Positions 1 to 8,178 of a stretch of DNA of 64,000 nt are shown here, piece by piece. The stretch comes from Candidatus Zipacnadum vermilionense (lineage in GTDB: Bacteria > Armatimonadota > Zipacnadia > Zipacnadales > Zipacnadaceae). Where the stretch lies: positions 172,540-236,539 of the forward strand of contig JALGSV010000001.1 of NCBI GenBank assembly GCA_029821755.1, given 5' to 3'. How positions within the stretch are numbered: the first letter of the stretch is position 1; each line of letters starts with the position of its first letter. A program made the position numbers and the translations under genes. Below the pieces are notes generated by a model. That model saw only the letters and a program-made list of their open reading frames with translations. It had not been told where the DNA came from and made no database searches.

Positions 1-1
1 C

Positions 2-84
2 ACCTTCCGGGCTGCCCAGGAGTGGCTTCGCTATGGCAAGCAGACTCCTAGGCGTCGTGTGGAGGGGTTAAGGAGGCACGGCTA
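2..84 (+). CDS. C-terminal end of an upstream gene (partial)
   Basis: The frame starting at base 2 is open to a TAA at 82-84 and encodes about 27 residues, ending in a basic tail (RRRVEGLRRHG). The stop overlaps the next start as TAATG, so the two genes are probably co-transcribed and translationally coupled. Too little is visible to assign a family. It could be chance coding, but the tight junction with a strong ribosome binding site favours a real gene end. Confidence 0.4.
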
Positions 85-1284
85 ATGCCGACCATCGAGA
101 GCCGATCGCACGTTTTCCCCATCGCTAGGGTGCTGCGGCGGGCAAGCGCACTTGTCGCGCTGCTGGTGTTGGCGACAGTGGTGACCAGTTGTGGTGGGGG
201 AGGCGCCGGCCTGGTTATCCCGCCCCTGGTGACCGGGCAGAGCGTGATCCTTGTAGATATTCGCGCCGACAGCACCCTGACCACGCTGCCCGGCGCCACC
301 CTCAATGTGGCGGGACCGGGCAGTCCGCAGGTCTCCTCGATAGAGCCGGGCAAGTTCAAGGTGATCGTGGCGCCCGGGGCCACCTATCAGCTTCTCGCTG
401 CCGCCGCGGGCTATGCGGCCCAGATCAGGACGGTAGCCGTCCAATCCCGCACGGGGCTGGCTTCCTCGGTGACGCAGGTGACCATCCCCTTGGCCCCGGC
501 CCCCCCCTCGCTCTTGCTGACCCCGGCGGGTGGGGTGCTTGACGCCGGTAATGGTATCAGCGTCAATGTGCCCGCAGGTGCGGTAGCCACTGCGGTCCCC
601 GTGACGCTAACGGTCAAGTCGATGACGGCAAGCGGAGGCGGCGCCGCCGCCGGCCCCGAAGTCCGTGCCGCCGTCTTAGGCGGCGTAGACCTGTTCCCGG
701 CCGGCAGGAGCTTCTCCGCGGTAGTAGAGATCATCGTGCCGCGCGCCTTCCTCAAGATCGCCGATGCGCTGGTTGCGGCCGGGTCAACCTTCGAGTTGTG
801 GGAGGCCGGCGCCGCGGCCGGGGGATTCGTTCTCTCGTCCGGGACGGCAGTCTACCGGGCGGCCACTGATGACTTCTTGATGGGTCTGCCCCACACCGGT
901 GCCTTTCAGCTCCGTCCCGGCGTGACCGTGGAGGTCGTGGGCGAGCTAACCCGGGACCTGGGCACGCTGACCTCCACGGTGGGCGGCTCCATCCTGGAAG
1001 GCACGACCACCTTTGACTACAGCACCTCCAGCAGCGCCACTGACCCCGCGCTCAACGGCCTGCTAACTGCGACCTTCGGCACCGAGCCGGATGTCGATCT
1101 GAGCGCGCCGAATCCCGCCGTGGAAGGTACGGAGGGCTTCATCACCGAACTTAACGCCAAGCAGACCGGCGAACGCGTGACCATTCGCCGCGGAGGCGCC
1201 CTCGTGGGGACGGCTGACTACTATGGCGCACAGGTCGTAGTGATGGGCATCTTGAGACCTCCGCCGCGTACCGGTACGGGATAG
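85..1284 (+). CDS. Predicted lipoprotein with beta-sandwich-like regions, function unknown
   Basis: A 399-residue protein whose ATG follows an AAGGAGG box at about 9 bases. Residues 18-35 are hydrophobic and end in a lipobox (VTSC, Cys36) followed by Gly residues, so it is probably exported and lipid-anchored. Residues about 50-135 resemble a carboxypeptidase-regulatory-like fold and the following part a ZU5-like fold (glycine/proline plus VNVPAGAV), but this is a visual impression. No catalytic motif is seen. It lies just before the nucleotidyltransferase gene, with 81 bases between them. Its function and any link to the RiPP locus are unknown. Confidence 0.75.
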   Translation: MPTIESRSHVFPIARVLRRASALVALLVLATVVTSCGGGGAGLVIPPLVTGQSVILVDIRADSTLTTLPGATLNVAGPGSPQVSSIEPGKFKVIVAPGATYQLLAAAAGYAAQIRTVAVQSRTGLASSVTQVTIPLAPAPPSLLLTPAGGVLDAGNGISVNVPAGAVATAVPVTLTVKSMTASGGGAAAGPEVRAAVLGGVDLFPAGRSFSAVVEIIVPRAFLKIADALVAAGSTFELWEAGAAAGGFVLSSGTAVYRAATDDFLMGLPHTGAFQLRPGVTVEVVGELTRDLGTLTSTVGGSILEGTTTFDYSTSSSATDPALNGLLTATFGTEPDVDLSAPNPAVEGTEGFITELNAKQTGERVTIRRGGALVGTADYYGAQVVVMGILRPPPRTGTG

Positions 1285-1365
1285 GGGAGACCTCGTTTCC
1301 ACGGCTGTGTTGACGCGCCTCGCCGCCCCCGGTGAGGCGCAGTCGTTTCCGCCGCGCGACCTGCC

Positions 1366-2604
1366 ATGCCTTTGACCCCCAGCCCTCCTGACGCTCAGCG
1401 GCTTCCACTCTCGCCGGAGTTCCGGACACTGATCGCCTGCGTGCGCGACGAGTCGCCGGAATCCCTGGGTGACCACCTGTTTGCGGTCGGACCAGACGCA
1501 GGCGAACTCCTGTGTCTGGCTGGGGCCCACGGGGTTACATCTCTGCTATACTTATGCTTGGAGAGGAAGGGTCTGGCGGGGGAACTGCCCCCGGACGCCC
1601 GGGCGCGACTGGCGACAACTCATATTACCCTGGCGGCGCGGCAGACGCGCATGATCAGTGTGGCGCTGGAGATTATCCGAGCGCTGGAGCATCGCGGCCT
1701 CCGCTGTCTACCTCTGAAGGGGACCGCGCTCATCGCCGCGGCCTGGCCCACCTACCTCCCGCGGGACATGGTGGATCTCGACTTGCTGGTGGCGGCGGAG
1801 GATTGGATGGAGGCAGGAGCGATACTGGAGGGGCGGGGATTCTCGCCGCAGAGAGAGGGAGAGTTGCACTGCCCCTGGCTGGCTCATGGGCTTCCCCTGT
1901 TGCGCGACGGGATGATGCTCGAGCCGCACACCGCCCCCTGGGGCCACAACCCGATGGAGCCTCCCTTCCGCCCGAGCTGCGACCAGCTCTGGGCGCGGGC
2001 CCGGTCGGGAGCGCTATTGGACCAGCCCGTTCCCGTCCCCTCCCCCGAGGACATGGTGCTCATCCTCCTGACCGGCCTGGCGCGCGATCGGTTCTCCAGC
2101 TTGCTGCGCTCCTGGGCGGACCTGCGCTGGCTCCTGTCGCCCGAGGGCGGCGGCGCGGACACCGCGGTGCTCTGGGAGCGGGCGGCGGCTCTGCATGCCG
2201 GCAAACTCCTGGCGATATGTCTGCGGTTCGCCGGGGAGCTGCTGGGGGATGTCTTACCTGTGGTGCCGGAGTGCCTAGACATGGACTCCGCCTACGGGCG
2301 CGTGAGGCCGATCCTATGGCGGCGGCTGCTCATGGCTGAGAGCCTTCCCCGGGTGCCGCGGTCAGCCTTGCGGGTACTCGCCGGCGGGCGGGGTGTGGCG
2401 ACTGAGGTGGGGGAAGCGGGGTGGGCCTGGGCGGCCGAGGCCGGGGGGCTGCCGGCTCGGGCGGGGCGCTTGGGCGCTTGGGCAGGGCTGGTCGGCGGAG
2501 GCTTGGTCTATGCGGGACGCCTGGCCGTCTCGCGCCGAGCCCGCCAGGCGCTTCGCGAGGAGGCGTACCTCTTACGAGCGGTACGAGAGCGGGAAGCAGC
2601 CTAG
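1366..2604 (+). CDS. Nucleotidyltransferase family protein (PF14907-like)
   Basis: A 412-residue protein. The motif LPLKGTAL near residue 115, followed by the acidic pair in MVDLDLLV near residue 140, matches the 'uncharacterised nucleotidyltransferase' family (NTP_transf_5), with the DxD-type residues expected to bind metal. Members of this family recur beside PqqD-like, HprK-like and S26 peptidase genes in peptide-modification loci, including some lasso peptide clusters. Here it converges on exactly that set, ending 104 bases from the peptidase gene, so it is a candidate tailoring enzyme. The C-terminal third is rich in Gly/Ala/Arg/Trp and less typical. The substrate is unknown. No strong ribosome binding site precedes the ATG. 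Confidence 0.8.
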   Translation: MPLTPSPPDAQRLPLSPEFRTLIACVRDESPESLGDHLFAVGPDAGELLCLAGAHGVTSLLYLCLERKGLAGELPPDARARLATTHITLAARQTRMISVALEIIRALEHRGLRCLPLKGTALIAAAWPTYLPRDMVDLDLLVAAEDWMEAGAILEGRGFSPQREGELHCPWLAHGLPLLRDGMMLEPHTAPWGHNPMEPPFRPSCDQLWARARSGALLDQPVPVPSPEDMVLILLTGLARDRFSSLLRSWADLRWLLSPEGGGADTAVLWERAAALHAGKLLAICLRFAGELLGDVLPVVPECLDMDSAYGRVRPILWRRLLMAESLPRVPRSALRVLAGGRGVATEVGEAGWAWAAEAGGLPARAGRLGAWAGLVGGGLVYAGRLAVSRRARQALREEAYLLRAVREREAA

Positions 2605-2707
2605 ACCTCATCTTGGCATCCCGAACACCGCCACGTAGCACTACTCTGCCGGTCCCTTCCCGGCCCAACGCCTCAGCGCCCATAGAGGGAGCAGGGCGCG
2701 AAGTTCT

Positions 2708-3202
2708 CTATCCCCGCAGTGCTCGCGGTGGCCCGCCCAGCGTGCAGCGGCGTCGCGTTCGTGGGTGGCGCAGGCGAATCAGGCCGGGAATCAGCAGCGC
2801 CAGCCGTCGGCGTAGCAGGGCCAGTCGGAAGCGGCTGACGAGCGCCTCGCGGCTCACCTCACCGTCACCTGACTTGACCGACTCCACCCGGCCCAGGACG
2901 CTTCCCATCGGCACCGGCAGATCCGGCCACGGAATCGCATCTCCCCACGTCTGCACCCGCCGTTGTTCCCCAGCGCCCGACACCCGCACGACCCGGTGGC
3001 ACACCGGATAGCCGTCGGAGGTCACGAAGAGCACGATGTCCCCGGGGCGCAGGTCGTCCGGATCCAGCTTCCGCAGGACTACCAGGTCGCCATCCTCGAC
3101 GGTAGGACGCATGCTCTTCCCCCGCATGCGGGTCTCGCAGGCCCGGCCCCGGCCCAGCAGATCGGAAATAACCTCGCGGTAGTCGGAGGGGGAGAGCTTC
3201 AT
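2708..3202 (-). CDS. S26-type signal peptidase, probable RiPP leader or sorting peptidase
   Basis: A 164-residue protein with the signal-peptidase core GKSMRPT (nucleophile Ser30) and, about 39 residues later, YPVCHRV (His69). A Ser/His pair in place of Ser/Lys is the pattern of the archaeal/SipW-type S26B group. A membrane-type stretch is seen only weakly near the C-terminus (LALLIPGLI, about residue 135), so anchoring is uncertain. It is the last gene of the minus-strand RiPP-like operon and overlaps the kinase gene by four bases, which implies coupling. Inferred role: cleavage of the modified precursor, or of another exported substrate of the locus. Confidence 0.82.
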   Translation of the reverse strand: MKLSPSDYREVISDLLGRGRACETRMRGKSMRPTVEDGDLVVLRKLDPDDLRPGDIVLFVTSDGYPVCHRVVRVSGAGEQRRVQTWGDAIPWPDLPVPMGSVLGRVESVKSGDGEVSREALVSRFRLALLRRRLALLIPGLIRLRHPRTRRRCTLGGPPRALRG

Positions 3203-4056
3203 AGGACCTCACGGAGTCGCTCGACGGCTGACTGATCGGGCATAAAGCCAAAGTCATAGACAGGCACAGTGCGTGCGGTGCGGTCCAGGAGTTCAACAGT
3301 GGGTGGAATCGTGGCCGGGTCCCAGGTGAAGAACCGGGTATTCTCCAGCAACCGCTGCCCGGCCTCCGCAGGGGTCAGCCGAGACAGTTTGTGGGCAGGA
3401 GCATGGCGAAGGAAGAAAACAGCATCCAGGGGACCGGAGAGATCGCAGGGGGGACCCAAGAGGCCATTCCAGGGCGTGCCATGTGCCCAGGCGCGGTCCT
3501 CGTGCCAGGTCAAAACCGGGTACTCCTCGGTAAGACATGTTCCTCCGGCATCGGCCACCAGCCGCCCCAGGGTGCTCTTGCCGACGCCCTTGTCGCCGAG
3601 CAGCATGACAAAGCGGCCGTCCACAAAACACACGGCTCCATGCAGCAAGGCCCCGCCGTGGTGCGCCAGATAGCCCCAGAGGGGCAGATATAGCCAGGCC
3701 AGTCCCCTTTCGTTGCCAGTCCTCTTTGTCTCGGCGGCGCGCCGAAGCATCAGGCAGCAGGCCGAAAAATCGGGAGCAGCACGAAGCAAGGCCCAGCCGT
3801 GATCCATCTGAAACACGTCCGGGGAACTTTCAACCAAAGGGGCAACGGGTGACGCACCGCGACCGGGAGGCGGACCATCGTGCTCTCCCGGGGGCAATAC
3901 TTCGAGGTCAAGGTCGGGTGCCTGAGAACGACAATCACTAACACGGTAGGGGAGGAGGCGCGAGTCCGGGCCACGTTCGTCATCCCTCACGCGGGCCCGG
4001 ATGTTGGCTCCAGCGACATGCAGGCGAAGCAGATTGTCGACGCGAGGGCAATTCAC
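3199..4056 (-). CDS. HprK-like kinase of a peptide-modification locus
   Basis: A 285-residue protein with a Walker A loop GDKGVGKST at about residues 154-162 and an upstream ALLHGAV segment (His139), as in the C-terminal kinase half of HPr kinase. It lacks the full HprK N-terminal domain, so it is one of the short HprK-like proteins found in RiPP clusters, where relatives phosphorylate precursor residues (shown for lasso peptide kinases). It starts at a GTG only three bases after the stop of the Cys-rich peptide gene and overlaps the peptidase gene by four bases. A peptide Ser or Tyr as target is inference. A somewhat later start is possible, because the ribosome binding site would lie inside the peptide gene. 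Confidence 0.83.
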   Translation of the reverse strand: MNCPRVDNLLRLHVAGANIRARVRDDERGPDSRLLPYRVSDCRSQAPDLDLEVLPPGEHDGPPPGRGASPVAPLVESSPDVFQMDHGWALLRAAPDFSACCLMLRRAAETKRTGNERGLAWLYLPLWGYLAHHGGALLHGAVCFVDGRFVMLLGDKGVGKSTLGRLVADAGGTCLTEEYPVLTWHEDRAWAHGTPWNGLLGPPCDLSGPLDAVFFLRHAPAHKLSRLTPAEAGQRLLENTRFFTWDPATIPPTVELLDRTARTVPVYDFGFMPDQSAVERLREVL

Positions 4057-4059
4057 CAG

Positions 4060-4212
4060 CTAGACACATACGCCGCTATAGCTACACGGCCTGAACGACC
4101 GACACCCGAAGGCGGCGAGGAAGATACCACAATCACTTCGGCACGCGGTGAGCACATCGGTATCCGCCTCTAAGATGACTTCCCTTACTTCCGGCTTGAT
4201 CCATTTGTTCAT
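4060..4212 (-). CDS. Cysteine-rich RiPP precursor peptide (50 aa), candidate
   Basis: A 50-residue ORF in the gap between the radical SAM and kinase genes. Its ATG is preceded by an excellent ribosome binding site (GGAGGAGGT, 8 bases upstream). The N-terminus carries the leader-type motif KWIKPE, the W/YxxP pattern that PqqD-like recognition domains bind in other RiPPs, then an acidic helix-like stretch to about residue 20. The C-terminal 27 residues hold five cysteines (24, 28, 37, 43, 49; spacing C-x3-C-x8-C-x5-C-x5-C) with many Ser, Arg, Phe and Gly, typical of a modified core. No GG cleavage site is seen. It lies 36 bases downstream of the radical SAM gene and 3 upstream of the kinase. 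The reading frame is seen directly; precursor status and the type of modification are inferred. Confidence 0.85.
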   Translation of the reverse strand: MNKWIKPEVREVILEADTDVLTACRSDCGIFLAAFGCRSFRPCSYSGVCV

Positions 4213-4248
4213 TGTGCCTGACCTCCTCCAAGCAGGCCCTGATGGCCC

Positions 4249-5370
4249 CTATCTCTCGCCGAGCACTGATTCACCCCGGGCCAGGTCCGCATGGCGCTGC
4301 CACTCCGGGCCGATATACGCCTCGGCGCGCCTTTGTGACATCTCGCAGTAGACCGGAGCAGGCCCCCCTAGCGGCGTGCCCTCGAGCAGGGCACAGGCGG
4401 GGCAGTAACGACATAGATCCGCGAGCGGGCAGGTATTGCACACACCCGACCCGTTGCCCAGTTCGGCCAAGGCCATCGGCATGGCCTGTCGCCATCCCTC
4501 CCGCACCGACCCCGTGCGCAGGTCGTACCGAATCGCTTCTAGAAGCCCGCAGGGCCGCATGTTGCCATACGGGTCCAAATGGAAACTGCGCGTACCAACG
4601 CGGCACCGGAACAAGCCCTGCCACGGTCGTGGCGGTCGCCACTCGGCGGTCTCCCCTTGCCACGCCGCAGTGCGCTCCTCGTCGACCGCCTCAAGTGCCA
4701 TCACCTGCTCGGGAGACAATCTTTCGCCGAAGGGGTCGCCCCCTCCTTCTTGGAAGTGCCCCACCATCTCTGCGTCCCATCGCACCTTGTCACCGTATTC
4801 AGCGCAGACTTCGCGAAGGGCGTCGAATTCGTGGACGTTGCGTCGAGTCAGGACCGTCTTCAACTCCAGCTTGACCCCGCGATTCGTCAGCAACTCGATG
4901 GCTGACGTGACTCTGGCGAGCATTCCGTGCGTCCCGGTGACGTCCCGGTGCGTCGCCTCTGAGGCCGCATATAGGGTTATGGATACCTGTACCGGGGTCC
5001 ATTCCGCCAGCAAGTCAACATGCTCTGGCGTGAGCAAGGACCCGTTAGTGAACAACTCCAGTAGCAAACCGCGGCGCTTGGCGGAGATCCACAATTTGCG
5101 GAAGTCCGGGTGTAGCAACGGCTCCCCTCCGGTGAAAGTGAGGAACAGCACCCCTTCGTCCGCACATTCCCCCAGGATTCGGTCCCATTCCGCAAAGGAT
5201 AACTCGCGCTGGGCTTGGGGGGCGTCCTGGGGCAGGCGGCAGTAGCAGTGGTGGCAGTGGAAGTTGCACCGATAGGTGAGATCGGCGGTTACGCCAAGGG
5301 GGATTTGGGCGTCCTCGACCAGCAGCTCCTCACAGATGTGATCGATCTTGAGGCAAGCAGGCTCACTCAT
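4249..5370 (-). CDS. Radical SAM/SPASM peptide-modifying enzyme
   Basis: A 373-residue protein. The N-terminal motif CNFHCHHC (Cys35, 39, 42) binds the SAM-cleaving [4Fe-4S] cluster, followed by FTGGEPLL (SAM-binding GGE motif) near residue 80. The C-terminal part is a SPASM domain: a Cys near 257, the GNMRPC turn, then CNTCPLADLCRYCPAC and a final Cys before EMSQ, enough for two auxiliary clusters. Such enzymes form thioether, C-C or other cross-links in ribosomal peptides. The gene overlaps the PqqD-like gene by eight bases and precedes the Cys-rich peptide gene, so that peptide is the likely substrate. Whether it makes sulfur-to-alpha-carbon or carbon-carbon links cannot be read from the sequence. 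Confidence 0.93.
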   Translation of the reverse strand: MSEPACLKIDHICEELLVEDAQIPLGVTADLTYRCNFHCHHCYCRLPQDAPQAQRELSFAEWDRILGECADEGVLFLTFTGGEPLLHPDFRKLWISAKRRGLLLELFTNGSLLTPEHVDLLAEWTPVQVSITLYAASEATHRDVTGTHGMLARVTSAIELLTNRGVKLELKTVLTRRNVHEFDALREVCAEYGDKVRWDAEMVGHFQEGGGDPFGERLSPEQVMALEAVDEERTAAWQGETAEWRPPRPWQGLFRCRVGTRSFHLDPYGNMRPCGLLEAIRYDLRTGSVREGWRQAMPMALAELGNGSGVCNTCPLADLCRYCPACALLEGTPLGGPAPVYCEMSQRRAEAYIGPEWQRHADLARGESVLGER

Positions 5371-5692
5371 TGGCCCTCACCAGCCTGACGAAGCCCCTGC
5401 TGACCAGATCATCGAGCAGCTCCGCCACATCCGCGGTGATAGCGTCGCCGGGGCCCTCATACTCCTGGCTGAGAAGGGCCACCAGTTCGTCCAGAGGTCG
5501 GGGCTGGGAAAGGTGGGCCCAGACGGCAGCGCTGGTCTCGTTGAGCAGGTAGACCTTCTGAACGTCCACGCCCGTCTGGTGGAGGGGGATGAGGAGGAAT
5601 TGCCCCGCGATCTGGCGCGCTACTACGTTCTCGGCTTGGCGGAAAATGCCTGGCGTCTCCTCCGGCACGACGGTTCCCCTCTCGGTCGGCAT
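5363..5692 (-). CDS. PqqD-family RiPP recognition element protein
   Basis: About 109 residues from the ATG at 5692. An upstream in-frame GTG at 5740 would add 16 residues and is not excluded; neither start has a strong ribosome binding site. The body fits the PqqD/RRE winged-helix pattern: a beta-rich start (RQIAGQFLLIPL), the core VYLLNETSAAVWAHL, then LVALLSQEYEG and a terminal helix with LLDDLVSRGFV. Such proteins bind the leader peptide and hand it to the radical SAM enzyme. It is the first gene of the minus-strand operon, about 100 bases downstream of a clear promoter, and overlaps the radical SAM gene. Confidence 0.88.
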   Translation of the reverse strand: MPTERGTVVPEETPGIFRQAENVVARQIAGQFLLIPLHQTGVDVQKVYLLNETSAAVWAHLSQPRPLDELVALLSQEYEGPGDAITADVAELLDDLVSRGFVRLVRANE

Positions 5693-5794
5693 TAGGCTGG
5701 AATTGGGCTCCGGCCGAGGCGCAAGAATAACACTACCCACCAGGACCGCCGTCTACTGCTGAGCAGGCCGACGCCCCAGCACGAGTCACTGGCA

Positions 5795-5823
5795 ATGATA
5801 CGCTGATACACGCACGAGGTCAA
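5795..5823 (-). promoter_or_regulatory. Sigma70-type promoter of the RiPP-like operon
   Basis: On the minus strand TTGACC (5818-5823) and TATCAT (5795-5800) are separated by 17 bases. Transcription would start near 5787 and read through the PqqD-like, radical SAM, precursor, kinase and peptidase genes, whose largest gap is 36 bases. No operator-like repeat was recognised. Confidence 0.7.
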
Positions 5824-5967
5824 GTGCCAGCTAGGTCACTCTCTCCGACCAGAGGCATTCAGGCGCCCTCCCCTCCCGTCCCGCGCTGAGACCAAGGAGG
5901 CCGCAGCCGCCTCCAGGGCTGCCGGGCTTTCGCTACAACACCGGGGCGAATAGCGTCGATCTCGCCC

Positions 5968-5996
5968 TTGACAGCAGGGGGGAAAGCGCGTAAACT
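5968..5996 (+). promoter_or_regulatory. Sigma70-type promoter of the first PEP-CTERM gene
   Basis: TTGACA (5968-5973) and TAAACT (5991-5996) are separated by 17 bases. Transcription would start near 6003, leaving a leader of about 40 bases before the ATG at 6041. Between this and the divergent RiPP promoter (5824-5967) nothing else is recognised. Confidence 0.75.
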
Positions 5997-6040
5997 AGCT
6001 GCGCATTGGACCGCATATCGTTAGTTGAGGGGGGATGACG

Positions 6041-6628
6041 ATGTCATCTAGACTTCGCCTCGGTCTCGGATTGGTCCTACTGCTCGTAGTGGCGTGCGCC
6101 ACCACCGCCTTCTCCGATAACGTCGTCTACATCGGCGAGACTCCGAGTAGTGGCATGGCCGGTTGGGGCGGGAGCTACGGCGGGTACTCAGGCCTCGATT
6201 ACAGTGATTCACTGTGGGACTATGTCTACACCGTCGAAACCTGGGGGGGGCTTGGTGCCGCGCTCTTCGGCGTCCAGGTTCACTCCGATAACCTGAGTGA
6301 CATTTGGGTCGTCTGGACTGGCGGTGACGACTGGCAGGGCGCCATCACCTACGATCCTGCTTTCGACTTTGGGGGGCTTCTTCCCCACCTGGGTGACAGT
6401 GTCGCCGTCGCTTGGTGGAGAAATGGGCCAGCACCGCCTGAGAGCATCATATTCGGATTCCAGAGCTCCCTCGGTCCGGAACTCCGCCCGTTTGATCTGG
6501 TTGGTAACGAAGAGGCGCTAGACACAGGCGACGTCTATTCGACCAGTCCCGAGCCGGGCACACTAGCGCTGGCCTCGATGTTGCTCCTGGGGGCGGGGGT
6601 TTGGCGTCGGCGGCGCCGCCGTCGGTAA
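6041..6628 (+). CDS. PEP-CTERM sorting domain protein (paralog 1)
   Basis: A 195-residue secreted protein with an N-terminal signal peptide (hydrophobic to about residue 25) and a C-terminal sorting signal: SPEPGTLALA, a hydrophobic stretch ending in GAGVW, then a run of arginines. This tripartite tail is processed by exosortase, sending the protein to the outer surface or matrix. The start at 6041 is preferred over 6035 because the GAGGGGGG ribosome binding site sits about six bases before it. The middle shares VVYxGExP and SLWDYVYxV with the next gene, so the two arose by tandem duplication. No exosortase gene is in the window. Confidence 0.85.
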   Translation: MSSRLRLGLGLVLLLVVACATTAFSDNVVYIGETPSSGMAGWGGSYGGYSGLDYSDSLWDYVYTVETWGGLGAALFGVQVHSDNLSDIWVVWTGGDDWQGAITYDPAFDFGGLLPHLGDSVAVAWWRNGPAPPESIIFGFQSSLGPELRPFDLVGNEEALDTGDVYSTSPEPGTLALASMLLLGAGVWRRRRRRR

Positions 6629-6690
6629 ACGCGAGAACGGCCCGCTCGCCCGAAGTTTTCGCCGCAAAGCAGGTTATTCCGTCACAGATG

Positions 6691-6699
6691 TGGTATACT
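6691..6699 (+). promoter_or_regulatory. Extended -10 promoter of the second PEP-CTERM gene
   Basis: TGG followed by TATACT (6694-6699) fits an extended -10 element; a recognisable -35 hexamer is lacking. It lies about 80 bases upstream of the ATG at 6777. The same nine bases occur at 23764-23772. Confidence 0.5.
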
Positions 6700-6776
6700 A
6701 TTCGTGTGGGGAGCGATTGGGATCACCTTCTGGGTTCCGCGTAGCTCTAGTTCCTCACTCTGGGGGGGTATCCGTT

Positions 6777-7361
6777 ATGTTTCTCAGCAGATCCTCAACC
6801 GCCGTTAGAGGTCTCCTGGTAGTAGCCCTCGTCTGTCTGACCATCGGCTACGCTGCTGCCGATTCCCTGGTCTACCAGGGCGAAGCTCCCGTGGGATCTG
6901 GGTATCCTAACGAGGGTATTTCCTCCTACACCGGGTCGAACGCCAGTGGCACTCTCTGGGACTATGTGTACGACATTAGCGGCTGGACTACCGGCCCTTC
7001 TTCGGTGCAGCAGTGGGGGATAGAGGTGCTTACACCCATCGCGTCGGGTAAGATATGGTCACCTGCAGAATGGACTGCCACGTATTACCCCGTGGTGCCC
7101 AGCGACATGGGCGGATTCGACACTCTCTGGGGGAAGATGGCCGTCATCTGGGTTGCCGGTATTAATGCGCAAGTGGCCGAGGGATTCCATTTCCAGAGCG
7201 GGCTCCCTCCGGTGAAGCTGGCCTACGACTCTGACAGGTCAGCCTTCCTCGGCGATGAGTGGTCGGCCTCCATACCGGAACCCTCGACACTTCTCCTGGC
7301 GAGTGCGTTGCTGCTCAGCGCCGGAATCGCGAGAAGGCGGCGAAAACATGCGAAGAGCTGA
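6777..7361 (+). CDS. PEP-CTERM sorting domain protein (paralog 2)
   Basis: A 194-residue protein from the ATG at 6777, which follows a G-rich ribosome binding site; the longer frame back to 6690 lacks a signal peptide at its start. Residues 1-28 form a signal peptide ending in AAA. The C-terminus has [11 protein letters not shown], a short hydrophobic helix and RRRRKHAKS, the exosortase signal. The mature part shares SLVYQGExP and TLWDYVYDI with paralog 1. The 3' end overlaps the following prepilin-like gene by 14 bases. Function beyond surface display is unknown. Confidence 0.86.
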   Translation: MFLSRSSTAVRGLLVVALVCLTIGYAAADSLVYQGEAPVGSGYPNEGISSYTGSNASGTLWDYVYDISGWTTGPSSVQQWGIEVLTPIASGKIWSPAEWTATYYPVVPSDMGGFDTLWGKMAVIWVAGINAQVAEGFHFQSGLPPVKLAYDSDRSAFLGDEWSASIPEPSTLLLASALLLSAGIARRRRKHAKS

Positions 7362-8058
7362 CGAGTACCATCCGCGGGCTAGGGGGGGGAGGCAAGGGCA
7401 ACGGGGCTTTACACTAATCGAGCTGCTGGTCGTCATTGCGATCATCGCCATTCTGGCCGCGATCCTCTTCCCCGTTTTTGCCCGGGCTCGAGCCAAGGCC
7501 CAACAGACCAAGTGCCTGTCCAATCTGAAGCAATTGGGCATGGCCATGCAGATGTACGCTACGGACTATGACGGACTTCTGCCCTACCGGGGGCCGTCTC
7601 GCTGGAACTGGACCTACGGCTGGTACCATGGTTCCCCTTACGACGCGCACATCTTGCTCATGGTCACCGCAATCCATCCCTACGTCAAGAACTACCAAGT
7701 CTGGTTCTGCTCGGCCGATCCCGCCCAGGCCGACGCCGTGGCCGCTGGTGGGTGGGGCAGCGACGCGGACGCGCAGGCCGGCAGGGTTAGCTATTGCCTC
7801 TGTACACAGTGGGACACCTATGGGGGCAGCATGGATCCCGCGTGCCCCAGCGACGTCGATCCCATGGACGTGTCGTTCGGTTCGCCCTCAGAGCAGAGCC
7901 TGCTCTGCGACAATGGGCTGTTCTGCGACACCGGCGAGAAGGTAAACGGCGCGCACTTCAACGGGTCGAACTTCGCCTTCCTGGACGGACACGTTAAGTA
8001 TATAGCGATAGCGGGGTGGGGTGAGCTCCACCCACCCATGGTGGCCATCACCCCGTAG
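7348..8058 (+). CDS. Prepilin-like H-X9-DG secreted protein
   Basis: A 236-residue protein with a basic leader and the type IV prepilin motif [11 protein letters not shown], where cleavage after Gly leaves Phe1 and Glu5, followed by [19 protein letters not shown]. This is the usual N-terminus of the very numerous type II pseudopilin-like proteins of Planctomycetes and Armatimonadota. The C-terminus has the H-x9-DG signature ([13 protein letters not shown]). The start at 7348 has an AAGG box and overlaps the end of the PEP-CTERM gene; the in-frame extension to 7255 lies inside that gene. Six cysteines in the variable middle (for example [20 protein letters not shown]) may form disulfides. Confidence 0.9.
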   Translation: MRRADEYHPRARGGRQGQRGFTLIELLVVIAIIAILAAILFPVFARARAKAQQTKCLSNLKQLGMAMQMYATDYDGLLPYRGPSRWNWTYGWYHGSPYDAHILLMVTAIHPYVKNYQVWFCSADPAQADAVAAGGWGSDADAQAGRVSYCLCTQWDTYGGSMDPACPSDVDPMDVSFGSPSEQSLLCDNGLFCDTGEKVNGAHFNGSNFAFLDGHVKYIAIAGWGELHPPMVAITP

Positions 8059-8108
8059 TGCCCGGGCCTTCGCCAGCTCATGGTGGCCGCTCTATACAGC
8101 AACCCGCG

Positions 8109-8133
8109 CAGCGTCTTGCCTGGCAGGACGCTG
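8109..8133 (+). terminator. Putative terminator after the prepilin-like gene
   Basis: CAGCGTC (8109-8115) and GACGCTG (8127-8133) form a 7-bp stem, followed by TTGTCGTT. The short imperfect T tract makes it a weak intrinsic terminator. Confidence 0.4.
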
Positions 8134-8178
8134 TTGTCGTTGGTGGCAACCGGTAGACTCAGAGCTTGAGAGGTGCCC

